From Phytophthora sp. 'mugwort' (Eukaryota; Oomycota; Peronosporomycetes; Peronosporales; Peronosporaceae), in contig JAUCEF010000007.1 in the NCBI GenBank assembly GCA_033558025.1, positions 1 to 64,000 of the forward strand: a DNA stretch of 64,000 nucleotides. The letters are read 5' to 3'. The notes under the pieces were generated by a model that ran no database searches, was not told the DNA's origin, and saw only the letters and a program-made list of their open reading frames with translations. Each line of letters opens with the position of its first letter. Within the stretch, counting starts at the first letter, position 1. Of the stretch, positions 31,331 to 41,926 are shown in pieces. The translations under genes were made by a program, and so were the position numbers.

Positions 31331-32555
31331 CCTTAAACAAGGCAAATGAGCGCCGTGGTGTCCGAAAAAGGTAGATTGCGCATGTGCGCTCAAAGCGCTC
31401 CCAGTTCAAGAAGCGTCCAAAGGTTCCCGCAGGAACCGCACGACAGTGTAGCCCAGTGGTCAGATCGACGGCGCGAGTTTGGACACAGTTCGCGCTAACG
31501 GTATCCCCACACATTGCAAAATCTCGTGAGCGTGAATCTTCTTGTGAACGTTTCTCGTTTGGCATAATTGGCTCCATCGACAGCCGTTATCTCCACGTTG
31601 TGCGTGAAATCTTGCATCCATCCAACTCGCCAACGCTTGCTTGTAGTATCGGTTTTTCTGACGTTCCACTCTGAAGTTGCATAGTAAAACGAATAGAAAG
31701 CGATCGAGGGAAGACTCCGCATAGGCAAGCACAACCTGCCATGGCCATATTCATCGGCGCAAACTGCAGGAAAAGCCTCATTGGCAGAACATCTGGCAGG
31801 TCTACAAGCAGTATTATTAAGTATAGGTCAGTACTTGGAATGCTCGATATACCCCCATAGCTCCAAGCATACCTGTTTCCCGGCCGTCCACTACCTTTCA
31901 TCATGGCGCTATCGTTCATCGTCAACTTGATTAGGTGGTCCCCCTCAATAGCACGCCATTTGTCGGTGACATCTTTCAATCTCTATCGCTCTCTCTTCAT
32001 TTCAGCATCTGACCTATGGTCAGCGGACGATCGGGCGCGTGACCTTGTCGTCGATCGAACGATCCGTCTGGCATTCGATTTGGCTTGAGGTTGCTACTCA
32101 GGACTTGCAGCTTGTGGCTCCACAAAGGATTTTTCAGCGCTCCCGCCACTAGGTTCACTTCTTCCTCGCTAAATGATTTAGTATTATCTTCTCGCTCAAG
32201 CATACCCATCTCTTCGTACCACTGGACGAAGACAGCGTCAGATCCTTCATAGCTCTAATTTAATGCGTCATCGTCTTCTGCACCGGTAATCCGGCAATGG
32301 GTGGGGGAAATCACAGTTACATATGGAAACGTTGTCATATCAAGTGACCTTGTAGAACATAGTGGATATACATCATGTGGTTAAAAATCTCATCATTGAC
32401 TACCACATGCTTCCTTATCAAGCCTTGGTACGGGGATGGGGGGGGGGGGTAAGGGCGTGCAAATACCTTGGAGAAGGCAGCAGAACCAGATGGAGACGTG
32501 GTTGTCTCGCAAGTACCACCGCGGTGCGCTGATGTCGAGTTGCTCTCTCTCATCT
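31331..32555. other. Unassigned decayed sequence
   Basis: Minus-strand ORFs (31587-31979, 31997-32209) read plausibly as one interrupted protein (EREDNTKSFSEEEVNLV..., DVTDKWRAIEGDHLIK...) but I recognise no family. Contains G12 at 32438-32449. Confidence 0.35.
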
Positions 32556-33545
32556 ACGTCACTGTATTGCTTCTACAGAGCTCTATATCCACATCTGCCG
32601 CTAGCAATCCACAGACTGGCGGGTGAAGTGCGTTCGCGTCAAACTCTTGCTTGTTCACCATACTGTACAGCATGAACGCCCACTTGATCGTGGCCTTATC
32701 CTCAGTCGCCGCTGAATCCAACGTCCATAGCGCAGTCGTAGCGTAACGAGGAATCTTGGGTTGCAGGCCTTCGTCGGAAGCAGAGGGTCCTTCAAGGCTT
32801 TGCCTAAATATTCATCGTACTTGTCTTATTTTAATACTCCTGGTAGCTTCGGGTGACGGACACATCAAGTGGTTGCAGGATGTTGATCATGTTTGGTCGT
32901 ACGACCAGAACGAAAACGTTGCACGCTTGGAGTCAGCAAGCTTTTTTTACGCGGCAGCCGTAGGAGTGGATGATGTACAGCACCGGTTCACGATAGCGCT
33001 GCGTCGCCTCCCTGGTGCAGACAATGTGCCGCGCATGCTCTAGGAGAATGCCAGCGTTTCACCTACAAGTGGGATTGACGTCGACCATGACGGCTGGGGC
33101 ACGTCGGGTTGTTCTTCAGTTTGGAGAAGAACAGATAGGGGTTGAGAACCTTGTCCTCCGCCGTGATAGTGAACGTCGCGGTGAAGCGTTGATGGCTTGA
33201 TCCTTTCCGCAACAGCACCACATGGGAGCCACGCGAAGTGATGGTTGACTTTTTGGTCTATATCGAAGTAGCGCGGTACCTGGTCCATATTGACGATGTT
33301 TCGGGGTTTGATGCCGTGCGACATAATGAGGTGCTGGGATTGCTGGATGAAATCACGGCGGATTTGAGATGCGTCATGGGGAAGTGTCTGTTATGCTGTC
33401 TGGCGCCGTGAAACGAGGTTCCTCCGACGCTCAAATCTAGCTAGCCAGTCCGAAGCGATCTCACATCCTATTGCGTCGCCACTATGCGTTTCACGATACA
33501 TGTTCTTGGCCTGTAGACGGATGTAAGTGTCCCGAACGCGGTCTT
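32556..33545 (-). pseudogene. pogo/Tigger-type (DDE_1) transposase relic
   Basis: Minus-strand fragments in order: AKNMYRETHSGDAIGCE, WLARFERRRNLVSRRQ (the Tc5/CENP-B-type DNA-binding region), HGIKPRNIVNMDQVPRYFD (first catalytic Asp of the DDE core, consensus NMDQTP), then HIVCTREA, and INILQPLDVSV (consensus LQPLDV near the third acidic residue), ending near CGLLAADVDIE. Many stops and shifts. It abuts the gypsy III antisense fragment at 33562. Confidence 0.65.
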
Positions 33546-33561
33546 TAGTACTAGAACTGAG

Positions 33562-33919
33562 CGACGCCCAGGCCGGGAGCGCTAGGGTTCTTGGTCCGAT
33601 TCGTGACGACCTGAATCGTCTGGCCGATAACTTGTCGGCCCTTGACAGATGGGTCAACCGTCGTAGGAATGACGCGGACGAGATCTTCCAACGTCTGGAT
33701 GACGTTTGGGCGTCCATGGACAGAGTCCAACGGGAGTGGTCTCTCATTCGGGACCTCCTGTGGCCTGTGATCCAGGCGGGAGCGCCTCCTGCGTACTCCG
33801 AGCCGTATCACTATGGATCAAACTCGGCGTATGCAGCCGGGGTTCCTTCGTATGGAGCCCCTTCGGTGGCCCCGCAAGGGACCTGGGCTTCTGCATCTGG
33901 GCGCGTTCAGAGAGAATAG
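33562..33919 (+). pseudogene. Antisense ORF of gypsy III, C-terminal third
   Basis: AQAGSARVLGPIRDDLNRLA, then ALDRWVNRRRNDADEIFQRL, ending PSYGAPSVAPQGTW...RVQRE. Clearly homologous to 21710-22010 of element I. Open for about 120 codons, ending at a stop at 33919, and overlapping the end of the minus-strand pol frame (33818). Confidence 0.65.
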
Positions 33920-35357
33920 CGCAGCCTCGTTTTGTGGAGCTGGGGCCTGTGAGCCTTGCGGATCATGGTACCGCTTCAGACGGCCCACGTAGAACGTCGG
34001 GTGGGTCGTCATCGACTTAGGCAGGTCAATGGAATACGCCGCATCATGCCTGGCCAGAACCGCGAAAGGTCCAATAAAGCGGTTCTTCAACTTGTTGTTC
34101 CCAACGGAACTTACCGTGGCGAGTGGTAGGTTCCTAGTGTCTAGTAGGATTAAATCCCCCACATTAAACACGCTTAAGTTTCCGCTTCCATGTTTGTCTG
34201 AGCCCTCCTTTTGTTTGTCCTGTTTAGCTGCCATTACATCACGGACACGGCTAATTACGTTCGGTCTGGTGTTATAAAAGACTCCACTTGTTTCCGCAAG
34301 GAAACCGGTCTCATACCAGAGACCTGGGCGGAAAGCGCTTTCCGATCCTCCCCCCCCCCCCCCCCCCCCACCACCACTTAGAATTGAAGTCAGGTGCTTC
34401 CTCGCAAAGTGAGCGGCAACTATGGATGGCATAAGCCATTTAGATAGAACGGGGTATACCCGGTCGATGCGTGAACCGCATTGTTGAGTGCAAACTCAAC
34501 TACTGGCAGGCGTTCTGACCAAGTGCGAGGAGTCTCCGCACAAACACTGCGTACAGTGTCCTCAAGCACGCGGTTGACACGCTCTGTCTGCCCATCAGTC
34601 TGAGGATGGTCAGAGGTGACAGGTGCAACCTCGTTCCAACTGGTTGGAAAGCGTTCGCCAGAACGCAGCGGTAATCCGCGGGTCACGATCCGAGTTTGTC
34701 TCCCAATAGGAATTTACAGCTTTAAACCTGTTTGTACTGGTTGTTCAATACTTGCTCTAGGCATAATACCGGGAGCTTTATCTTCAACTCTACTTTCTAA
34801 TTTTACTGTTAATTTGACCTTTACTATCAATTGGCTGTCCTAAAGCATAAACCACTCGGGCAGACCATGATAGCGGAAAACGCCATCCAGGAACAGCTTC
34901 GCAGCCTGTTCCTGGGCACTGTGGCTTTGACCGGAGCAAGACGCACCATCTTGCTCAGACGGCACACGAACACAAAGATCCGGTGTTTCCGTGGCCGTCG
35001 GCTAGAAGTCCGAAGACGAAATCCAGACTCATTGGCTTCCAGCAGTCCGCTGGAACAAGCAGGCTCTGCAAAGGAACCAAGTCGTGCCCGGCGGGTTTCA
35101 TCCGCTGACATGTTTCACGTACTGTGCGACCCACTTGTACATGTGGGCCCATCAAAAGTACTGAGAGACCGATTGGAAGGTCTTTTCGCGGCCCAAGTCG
35201 ACGGCGCATCATGCACCTCCTGTAGGATGTCAAACTTGAGTTCCTCGTCGCTTGGAACAACTACCCGAGGGGGTTCACGGGGCTCCACTCGATAGTAGAG
35301 CAGGCCATCGGCCCACTCGTATCGATGAGCCGGGCTCTCTGACGTGGCGTGAGCCAC
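33818..35357 (-). pseudogene. gypsy III integrase
   Basis: From right to left: ADGLLYYRV and LQEVHDAP (35357-35115), VFVCRLSKMVRLAPVKA (~34950), HPQTDGQTERVNRVLEDT and NNAVHASTGYTPFYLNGL (34686-34420), then NVISRVRDVMAAKQDKQKEG, FNVGDLILLDTRNL, FYVGRLKRYHD. Split by NUMT 2 (34700-34855) and by C20 at 34350-34369. Confidence 0.78.
34700..34855 (-). other. atp1: Mitochondrial DNA insertion (NUMT 2): atp1 fragment
   Basis: The minus strand encodes YALGQPIDSKGQI, then after one base shift RVEDKAPGIMPRASIEQPVQ and TGLKAV: the F1 ATP synthase alpha segment around ALGxPIDGKG and the KAPGI...QTGLKAVD motif. The AT-rich third positions contrast with the GC-rich gypsy flanks. It lies where the gypsy integrase should continue (CGATCCGAG left, GGGCAGACCATGATAGCGG right). 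Short deletions mark it as old. Confidence 0.8.
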
Positions 35358-35698
35358 TCGGCTTTGGTTTCCTTGCCAGTGCCCAGGAAACGCATCAGAG
35401 GTGCCAGGGCTTCATCGCCCCGATACGCCATGCGTATCTGATCATATAGATCGGTCGTGGCGCGACTTAAGCTCGCCAGCAGATAGTCTGGCCGCATGGC
35501 AACGCATCGGCAAGTTCGTTGAGCTTGCCAGGCTTGTACTCGACGCGGAAGTTATATTCCGTGAAGCGGCATAGTCACCTCGCCATCCTTTGGGACAGAT
35601 GGGGCGAATTCGTCGCCGTCCGTAAGGATGTGTGATCTCTGTAGATCACAAGGGGCTGTGAGCCCAGGGGCTGCACCCGGAACTTGATAAGGGCGTAT

Positions 35699-36972
35699 TC
35701 ATGGCAAGCGGCTCCTTGTCATGAACGGGTAGTTCCGTTCAGCAGCCTTCAGCTGCCTGGACTGAAATGAGATCACTCGTTCACGTCCTGCTGCATCGTG
35801 CTGCAGCAATGTACACCCGGTTGCATTATCAGATGCATCACAGACGACGCTGAACGGCTTCATCTCGTCCGGCAGTGCCAGGCCAGGCGCGTCCTGAAGG
35901 CTTGCCTTGACATTGTCAAAGGCTTCCTGGTGCTCACGCCCCCAGTGCCAGTCGGTATCCTTCTTTAGAAGATCCAAAAAGGGTCTAGCCAGGCCGGTGT
36001 ATCCTTCGCTGTACTTATGGAGGTAGTTACCTAAGCCCAGCCACTTCCTCAGGTCCGTCTGGGACCTTGGCGTCGGCCAAGCCGAAATGGCCTTGACCTT
36101 CTCCGGGTCGGCTCGAACACCGACGGTGCTAACGAAGCAACCGAGAACTTTGATCTCTTGCGCCGCGAAGACACACTTGTCGATGTTGGCATAGGGCTTG
36201 TTCACTCTCATGACCTCCGACACTCGCCGGAGGTGCTCCAAATGCACCTTCATAGCCGTCTTGCGTCCCTCGGCACTGCTATGCACGAAGATGAGGTCGA
36301 AGTATGACTGTGCGTACGCACGCAGTGGCCTAAACATCTGCGTGACCAGGCGATTGAACGTCGCCGAGGCATTAGACAGGCCCTGTGGCATCACCAGCCA
36401 CTCCCATAGCATACCGCTCGGGGTGCTCACTGCGGTGAGCGAAATGTCGCTCTCGCGCATCAGGATGTGGTAGATCCATTCACCGGATCCAAGGCGCTGT
36501 ATAACTCGCACCCGGCCATGTTGTTTAGCAACACATCTTTTCGCGGGATGGGTGTCTGGGCCGGCATCGTTGCGCTGTTCAGCTTATTAAAAGCAAGAAC
36601 TAGACGCCACTTCCCATTCGGCTTCCGAACGCAGAAGGTTGGCTTCGAGTGCGACGATTTCGATTCCAGGACCATGCCTGCCTGGGCCTTTGCGGCGAAG
36701 AAGGCATCAACGACCTCGCACTGCTCACGAGGCAATAACCATTGTCTGGTGCCAGAGTACTTAGTGCCCGAAATGAGATCAATCTTGTGCGTGATCCCAC
36801 GATCCGGTGGGGGTTGAGACGGTGGACCCTTGGACGCCACGTCCTCGAACTCCTTCATCAACGGATACACTGGATCCTTTGGGTCCTTGAGAATCCCAGA
36901 ACCCAAACGCGAGGCACGCTGGGGGAAGAATGCCTCCAGGACGCCCTCGTCCATAACTGAGGAGGAATTCAA
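35699..36972 (-). pseudogene. gypsy III RT-RNase H
   Basis: RT: SKSSHSKPTFCVRKPNGKWR, AFNKLNSATMPAQTPIPRKD, TPSGMLWEWLVMPQGLSNAS. The catalytic box reads YFDLIFVHS instead of YFDDIFVHS, so the second Asp is Leu. RNase H: FSVVCDASDNATGCTLLQ and RQLKAAERNYPF. A frameshift at ~36470-36510 separates the halves. Inactive. Confidence 0.85.
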
Positions 36973-37788
36973 TTCCTCTGGAGTGGACTCTTGTTCAAGA
37001 GTACTACCTCCGCGATTTCTCCTGCCTTCAGGTCGACCAGGAAATCTGTCGGCGTCAACTCTCCGAGGTCCAGGAGCTCTGACACCTCTGACAGCAGCTC
37101 TTCCTGGATGCCGCCTGCCTTAACCCGATGGCCGGTCTCGCTGTCGAGGATGTGATAACACTCTTCGACTGGCCGCGTCGGAAGAACCCGGACCGTGGGT
37201 TCCGAGTCGCTTGAAACGACTCCAGTCTGAAATGACTTCAGACTCGACTTGCGGTGTCGTTTATGTCGTCGATGGCGACCGTGACGTGGTACTTCGTTAC
37301 CCACGTCTCTGGACGACTCATTGACGACATCCAAAGCCTCTAGGACTTCGTGTGGAACATGGTTACCCACACAAGAAGTCATTCCGCCACTTCTTTTTCA
37401 TTTATGGTTTGGGCGACCTGGTGTGGAACAAGATTACCCACATAGATAGCGCCTCGCGCCTCTTTCTCGCCAGTTTCAGTCTGGGTGACTTGTGTGGACC
37501 TAGGTTACCTACCTGGTCGGTGCCATCCGGCACCGCAACTCTTGAAGCCTTGGCCGCTGGTCTAGATTCCGGCGGTGGTCGAGGGCTATCCAGTACGGAC
37601 CGCCACCACACTCGACCAGGTGCAGCTTCTACAGAGTCGCTCAATACGTCGGCGGCTCCCAAAAAATTACTGGATGCTCCTGCATCCCTTTCGGACGCCC
37701 CAGTTCCTGGTAGAGGTGGGAACATGACTCACCAATGCTCTGCCGCTAACTGCGGGCCGGCTGGCCTCGATGGCTTTGTTTCGCCAAT

Positions 37789-38478
37789 CTATCCATGTCT
37801 CGTGTGTCTCAGCCAGGGCATGCCCAGAATCAAGTCATACTTGTTCATCTCTAGGACAGTAAACTGCTCCATGATGTCGAAGTCCTCGAACGTCACAGCT
37901 AGATCCACATGGATCTTGGAAACGGTGATCACCGTTCCATCGACCAGTTGTAGCGACACTGTCCCGTTGTCATTTTTTTCTCGTATAGCATCGGCCAACG
38001 TGTGGCTGTTCTCCGCAATAGTCTGGCGGCGTGTGAAGTTCTTCGATGCCCCGGATTCTAACAATACTGGGAAGGGATGGGTATATCCCCGTACACTTAC
38101 GTGTATTACTAGCAGCCCAACGCTGCCCTTCTTCGATTCGAGAGTGCAAAGACTCTCAGGGGCTAAGTCTCCATGGTGCGTGCCGCCCGCGCACCGCTCA
38201 CGAGGAGTTAGATCTTCCCTGTAGGGCACCCCGCCCCTACTGGTGTCCTGCGTTTCCCTGCCCGTGGGATCGCGGCCTTTGCCAGCGACCCTTGAGCGCA
38301 ATGGGCATTGGAAGGAAGCGCTTTCGTTGTCCCCCCCCCCTGCCGCAGGACAGGCACGTGCCATGTGCCCTAGCTCACCACAGCTGTAGCAGCGAATATC
38401 ATGCTGCTCGACGAGCCCAAGTTCCATGGGAACTGGCCCGCTTGGGCCCCGCGACTTGGTGTCGCAGCCTCTGGCCAC
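37789..38478 (-). pseudogene. gypsy III zinc knuckle and aspartic protease
   Basis: CYSCGELGHMARAC is an intact CX2CX4HX4C knuckle. The protease active site reads FPVLLESGASKNF where LLDSGAS is expected, so the catalytic Asp is Glu. The C-terminal YDLILGMPWLRH is intact. C10 at 38331-38340 sits in frame just after the knuckle. Confidence 0.8.
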
Positions 38479-39170
38479 ATTGCCGCTGGCGTGCGCGCCT
38501 GGCGGTGACTGTACTCCTCTTGGAGGGCGACTTGGATAGCCACTTCCAGAGTATTCGCCTGCATCCGAAACAGCTGGGTGCGGGCCGGGCCTACTCTTAG
38601 GCCGTCCATTAACACCGTCACCTTGATCTGCTCATGGAGTAGGTTTCCCACGAGGGATGCGGTGAGCTCCCGCATCTCCTGGATGCACTCGTGCAGCTCA
38701 CGTCTTCCTTGTTTACATGACAGGAAGAGTGAGCGCTAGAGGTACTCATAGTTCGCCGGGAGGAACGCGGCTTTAAGCTGTTCACACAGCAGAGCCCAGG
38801 ATGCGAAGCATCCAGGCGTTGTCGCTTCCCGCGTATACGCCCAAGTCTTAGCTTGCCCGCTAAGGTTGGAGATGGCGAAAGACACTCGGAGGTGCTCCGA
38901 AGAGATAAGAGCAGCATATATTGCGAGATCTACTTCTCGCACCCAGAAGTGAAGGTTTTCACCTTCCTTTCCTTCATACGGGTTTACCTTCAGCCTCAGC
39001 GGCTTCGGGTAGACCGGTTTCGGCTCTGCGGCCGGAATCTGCAGGTTGCTCCGAGCATGTTCGATGAGCCCCCGCTCATACATGTCGAACGCGGCCACGC
39101 GTTCAACCTGCTCATCTTGCGTTGACGACACCAAGCTGCGCAAGGCATCCATACCAAAGATGCCAGTCAT
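38370..39170 (-). pseudogene. gypsy III gag
   Basis: MTGIFGMDALRSLVSSTQ start, LRLKVNPYEGKEGENLHFWV, LRVSFAISNLSGQAKTWAY, then a TAG stop after NYEYL (~38736), continuing ELHECIQEMRELTASLVGNL and VLMDGLRVGPART. The retrotransposon gag capsid-like domain, interrupted by one stop and one frame change. Confidence 0.78.
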
Positions 39171-39284
39171 CTTACGAACGGACTCGAACTGTGAGTCGTT
39201 AGATGAGGAAACTCATTCCGGTCCATGTTGCTAGGACCCAGAGGTTTCAGGTAGTTTCCCGCGTAGGCGTGGATTGACTACAAG

Positions 39285-39634
39285 TGTGACGGGTTACACA
39301 ACACCTTGCGCACAGGAAGTGTAGCTTCGGAGAGTATACGAACTCTCAGTGAACGACAGTGCACTAGTCCCTGGCCTGTGGGACTGTTACCAAAATTAGG
39401 TGGATTTAAGAAAGAATATATTTATAGGCGACCCCTTTTAAATTAAAAGTTTTAATGTGTCTACATAGTAACTATTAGTCACCTAAAAGTACCCTAGATG
39501 TTATCCTATTGGGTGGCTCTGAGGCCTTTGTACCATATCTGTGGTACTATCGGTGACGTCATTACCGTCGACGTCATAGCGATATTTGCTACATCACTTA
39601 GTGTACTTGGTACACCTGCTCTGAAGAGTGACTT
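39285..39634 (-). repeat. gypsy III 5' LTR (nearly complete)
   Basis: TGTGACGGGTTACACAACACC at its start on the plus strand; it follows the element I LTR to GAGTGACTT at 39634, where similarity ends, leaving out the terminal ~20 bp with CCCCGTTACA. Confidence 0.8.
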
Positions 39635-41926
39635 AAAGGGGTTAGGGGAAAACATGGTCACGACTCGCTCTTCACACTGAGTCTAAGTTGGGTGCAGCAC
39701 TCATTCTCATCTACACGTAGTTTTGCTATCCCTTAGAGTAGGATGGCATTTGAACTTCAAATGCCATGCAGCAACATGAGGATGAGCAACCTTTAGTGTT
39801 TGCCTCAGCGAAAAGATACTGTAGGTGCAGCAGTGTCGACTTTTCTAACGACAGTTACATCTGGCACTATCTGACAGATATTGCCAGATGTAACCATCTG
39901 TCGCTGGTCGTCGCACTGCGATTCGCAGCTCTTCGTCTTGAGGAGGGAGGAGACGACGGTTTCAGAGTAAGGGCAGTGCTTACAAAGCGTAGCTTTGATG
40001 CTTGGGATAACGCTACATGGGGCGTTGACGTCAACGGGAGCTCACGCTTAGCTAGGCTAGGAGCCTCCATTTCAGTCTGGTTTCCTTGTCTTTCATCTAC
40101 TGTACTTGTTGACTTCTTTATTTTCTGCTTAAATATCGGAACATTTTAACTGCAACAACTTGGGTACAAGGCTTGTAACAAGCCGGAGGTGTGCTTTCTG
40201 ATGTGCTGCTTGAAAAATCGTGTCCTTGCGATGGCAATCATACCCTGCAGATATCCCGTGCGAGTTGTTCGCATGCAGCGTCGCTGGGGTATGGAATTCT
40301 AGGCGATTTCGCCACCAGCAAGTAGGCGATCCTAGTACTGTAGATCCTAGGATACATGGATACCTGAGCTGGGCGTAGCGGTTGGAGAAAATCGACCATC
40401 CGATGCGGTGTCAACTGAGCACCACCCATCTGCAGATATACTTTGGCTGTTAGAATGGCCGAATTGGGAGTCGGATCTCAAGTACGTGTTCGCTGACGAA
40501 CACAACCACGTTGTCAGTGGCAACACGGCAACTCTGCGCTGATTACCTGTTTGATAGGGGAGTCTGTGTTCATAACTGCGCTATTGTCGCTTAAACGTGG
40601 AGGCTCCATGATGGAGCTCGTCAGATGCGAGCTTTGTGGCGTGCTGGTGACCGCCCGTAGCACCGGCAAGGATACAGTAGCAGGTCGAGAGAGCCTTCTC
40701 AGCGAGGCTTTTGCAACCCCTACCACTGGTAGGCTATCAGCCACATGTATAAGAGTCCCGCCACGCGCAACTCCGGGTAAAACGCCCCAGCGTAAGGTGG
40801 CGACAATCGCAAAAGTGATTTCCGGGGTTGTTTAGACGTTCCCCCTCGCCAACTTAGTAGCTGTGCAAGCTAATAATTGATTAAACCTAATACGTTGGGG
40901 TACCCACCGACTTCCTACCCATAGTTGTTTGTATGGACAGTCTCCGCTCTGATAGTTAATAAGTTGTTGTACAGAATACGAATAACTTCCACCGAAGGTA
41001 TTAAATTGGCGAGGGGATCTGTAGTTTGGCCTGGCCTCGCGCGTTGTGTCTTCGTCAGCATAAACTGCACTCACACAAATCCGCACTCTTGAATCAAGAG
41101 TCTTGATTCAAGACACGAGCGCGGTAGACGTGGCCCACACTGGCCCAGAGGCACATTCGCCGAGAACTCGTCGTTAGAGCCCGGCCCTGGTTCAACATTT
41201 GTCTCGTTGCCAACGAGTCGTTGGTGGCAATGCAGTGCAGCACAATGTGAACAAATAATGGCGACGTGATTAGTTGGGCTACAGCCTGAGAGACTAAGCT
41301 GCCGGGCTGGGCTACGACTCGTAGTACGAGGCCCTCATTCAATGAGTTATTGTGGGGTGGAGGCGCTCGCTGCAAGATTTCGGCGGGCGTTGCTAATTTA
41401 AACGCCGTGGTACCACGTGAAACCTAAAGTCCATCTCCATGAGGAATTTCTAGGTTGAACCTATGGAATAGACACGCATATAAAAGACTTCATCTGCTGC
41501 ATACGCATGGCAATCGAAAGGATACAAGATTTCAAAGTCGACAGAATAAAGTATTGTATTTTCCCGCCAAATTTGATAATACAACAATTACGGGTACAAA
41601 TTATTTAAGAAAGCGCCAAAGAAATTGATTTTCGGTCCGTATTTACGGAAGTCAGCAGGTCATAAACTCGCGATCAGGGGTACTGAACAGTGCCTGTAGT
41701 TCGTATAGGCCGTTCATTATCGTATCGGCGGCTCCGAGTGGAACGACTCAAGCAAAGTCAAGTCGGCGCCCCGCCACACCACCAAGTTCAAGTTGTACGC
41801 CGCCGGCTGAACCCGCTCGACGTCGCCGTCTCTGCCTCTTTTCACTTCTGTTTTCCCCGCGCGGAGACGGATACATCGCAGGGTATTTTGAGGTAAACAG
41901 ACACACAAACAGAACTGGCAGCGACC
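39635..41926. other. Transition zone between repeats and genes, no gene called
   Basis: Contains ORFs 39766-40149 (+, 127 aa) and 40551-40835 (+, 94 aa) without recognisable domains, and a perfect 12-bp inverted repeat (TTACATCTGGCA, 39855-39866 and 39882-39893) with a 15-nt loop. Another 11-bp inverted repeat is at 41087-41113. No LTR, transposase or conserved exon seen. Confidence 0.5.

Larger units (their letters stand above)
33562..39634 (-). mobile_element. Ty3/gypsy element III (3' truncated)
   Basis: The minus-strand element runs from a 5' LTR (39285-39634, missing its outer ~20 bp) and PBS region (GGATTGACTACAAG, 39271-39284) through gag (39170-38370), zinc knuckle/protease (38478-37789), RT-RNase H (36972-35699) and integrase (35357-33930) to the C-terminal part of the convergent plus-strand ORF (33562-33919). 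There the element is cut. A mitochondrial insert sits in the integrase at ~34700-34855. Same family as element I. Confidence 0.82.

Noticed and set aside
1..41926. RXLR or Crinkler effector genes, often found in such regions
   Set aside because: I scanned the small ORFs for a signal peptide followed by RXLR-EER or LFLAK and found no convincing case.
4671..41926. rRNA genes or functional nuclear tRNA genes
   Set aside because: Only the mitochondrial trnY insert forms a full cloverleaf; the two other tRNA-like sequences are too damaged and no rRNA segment was recognised.
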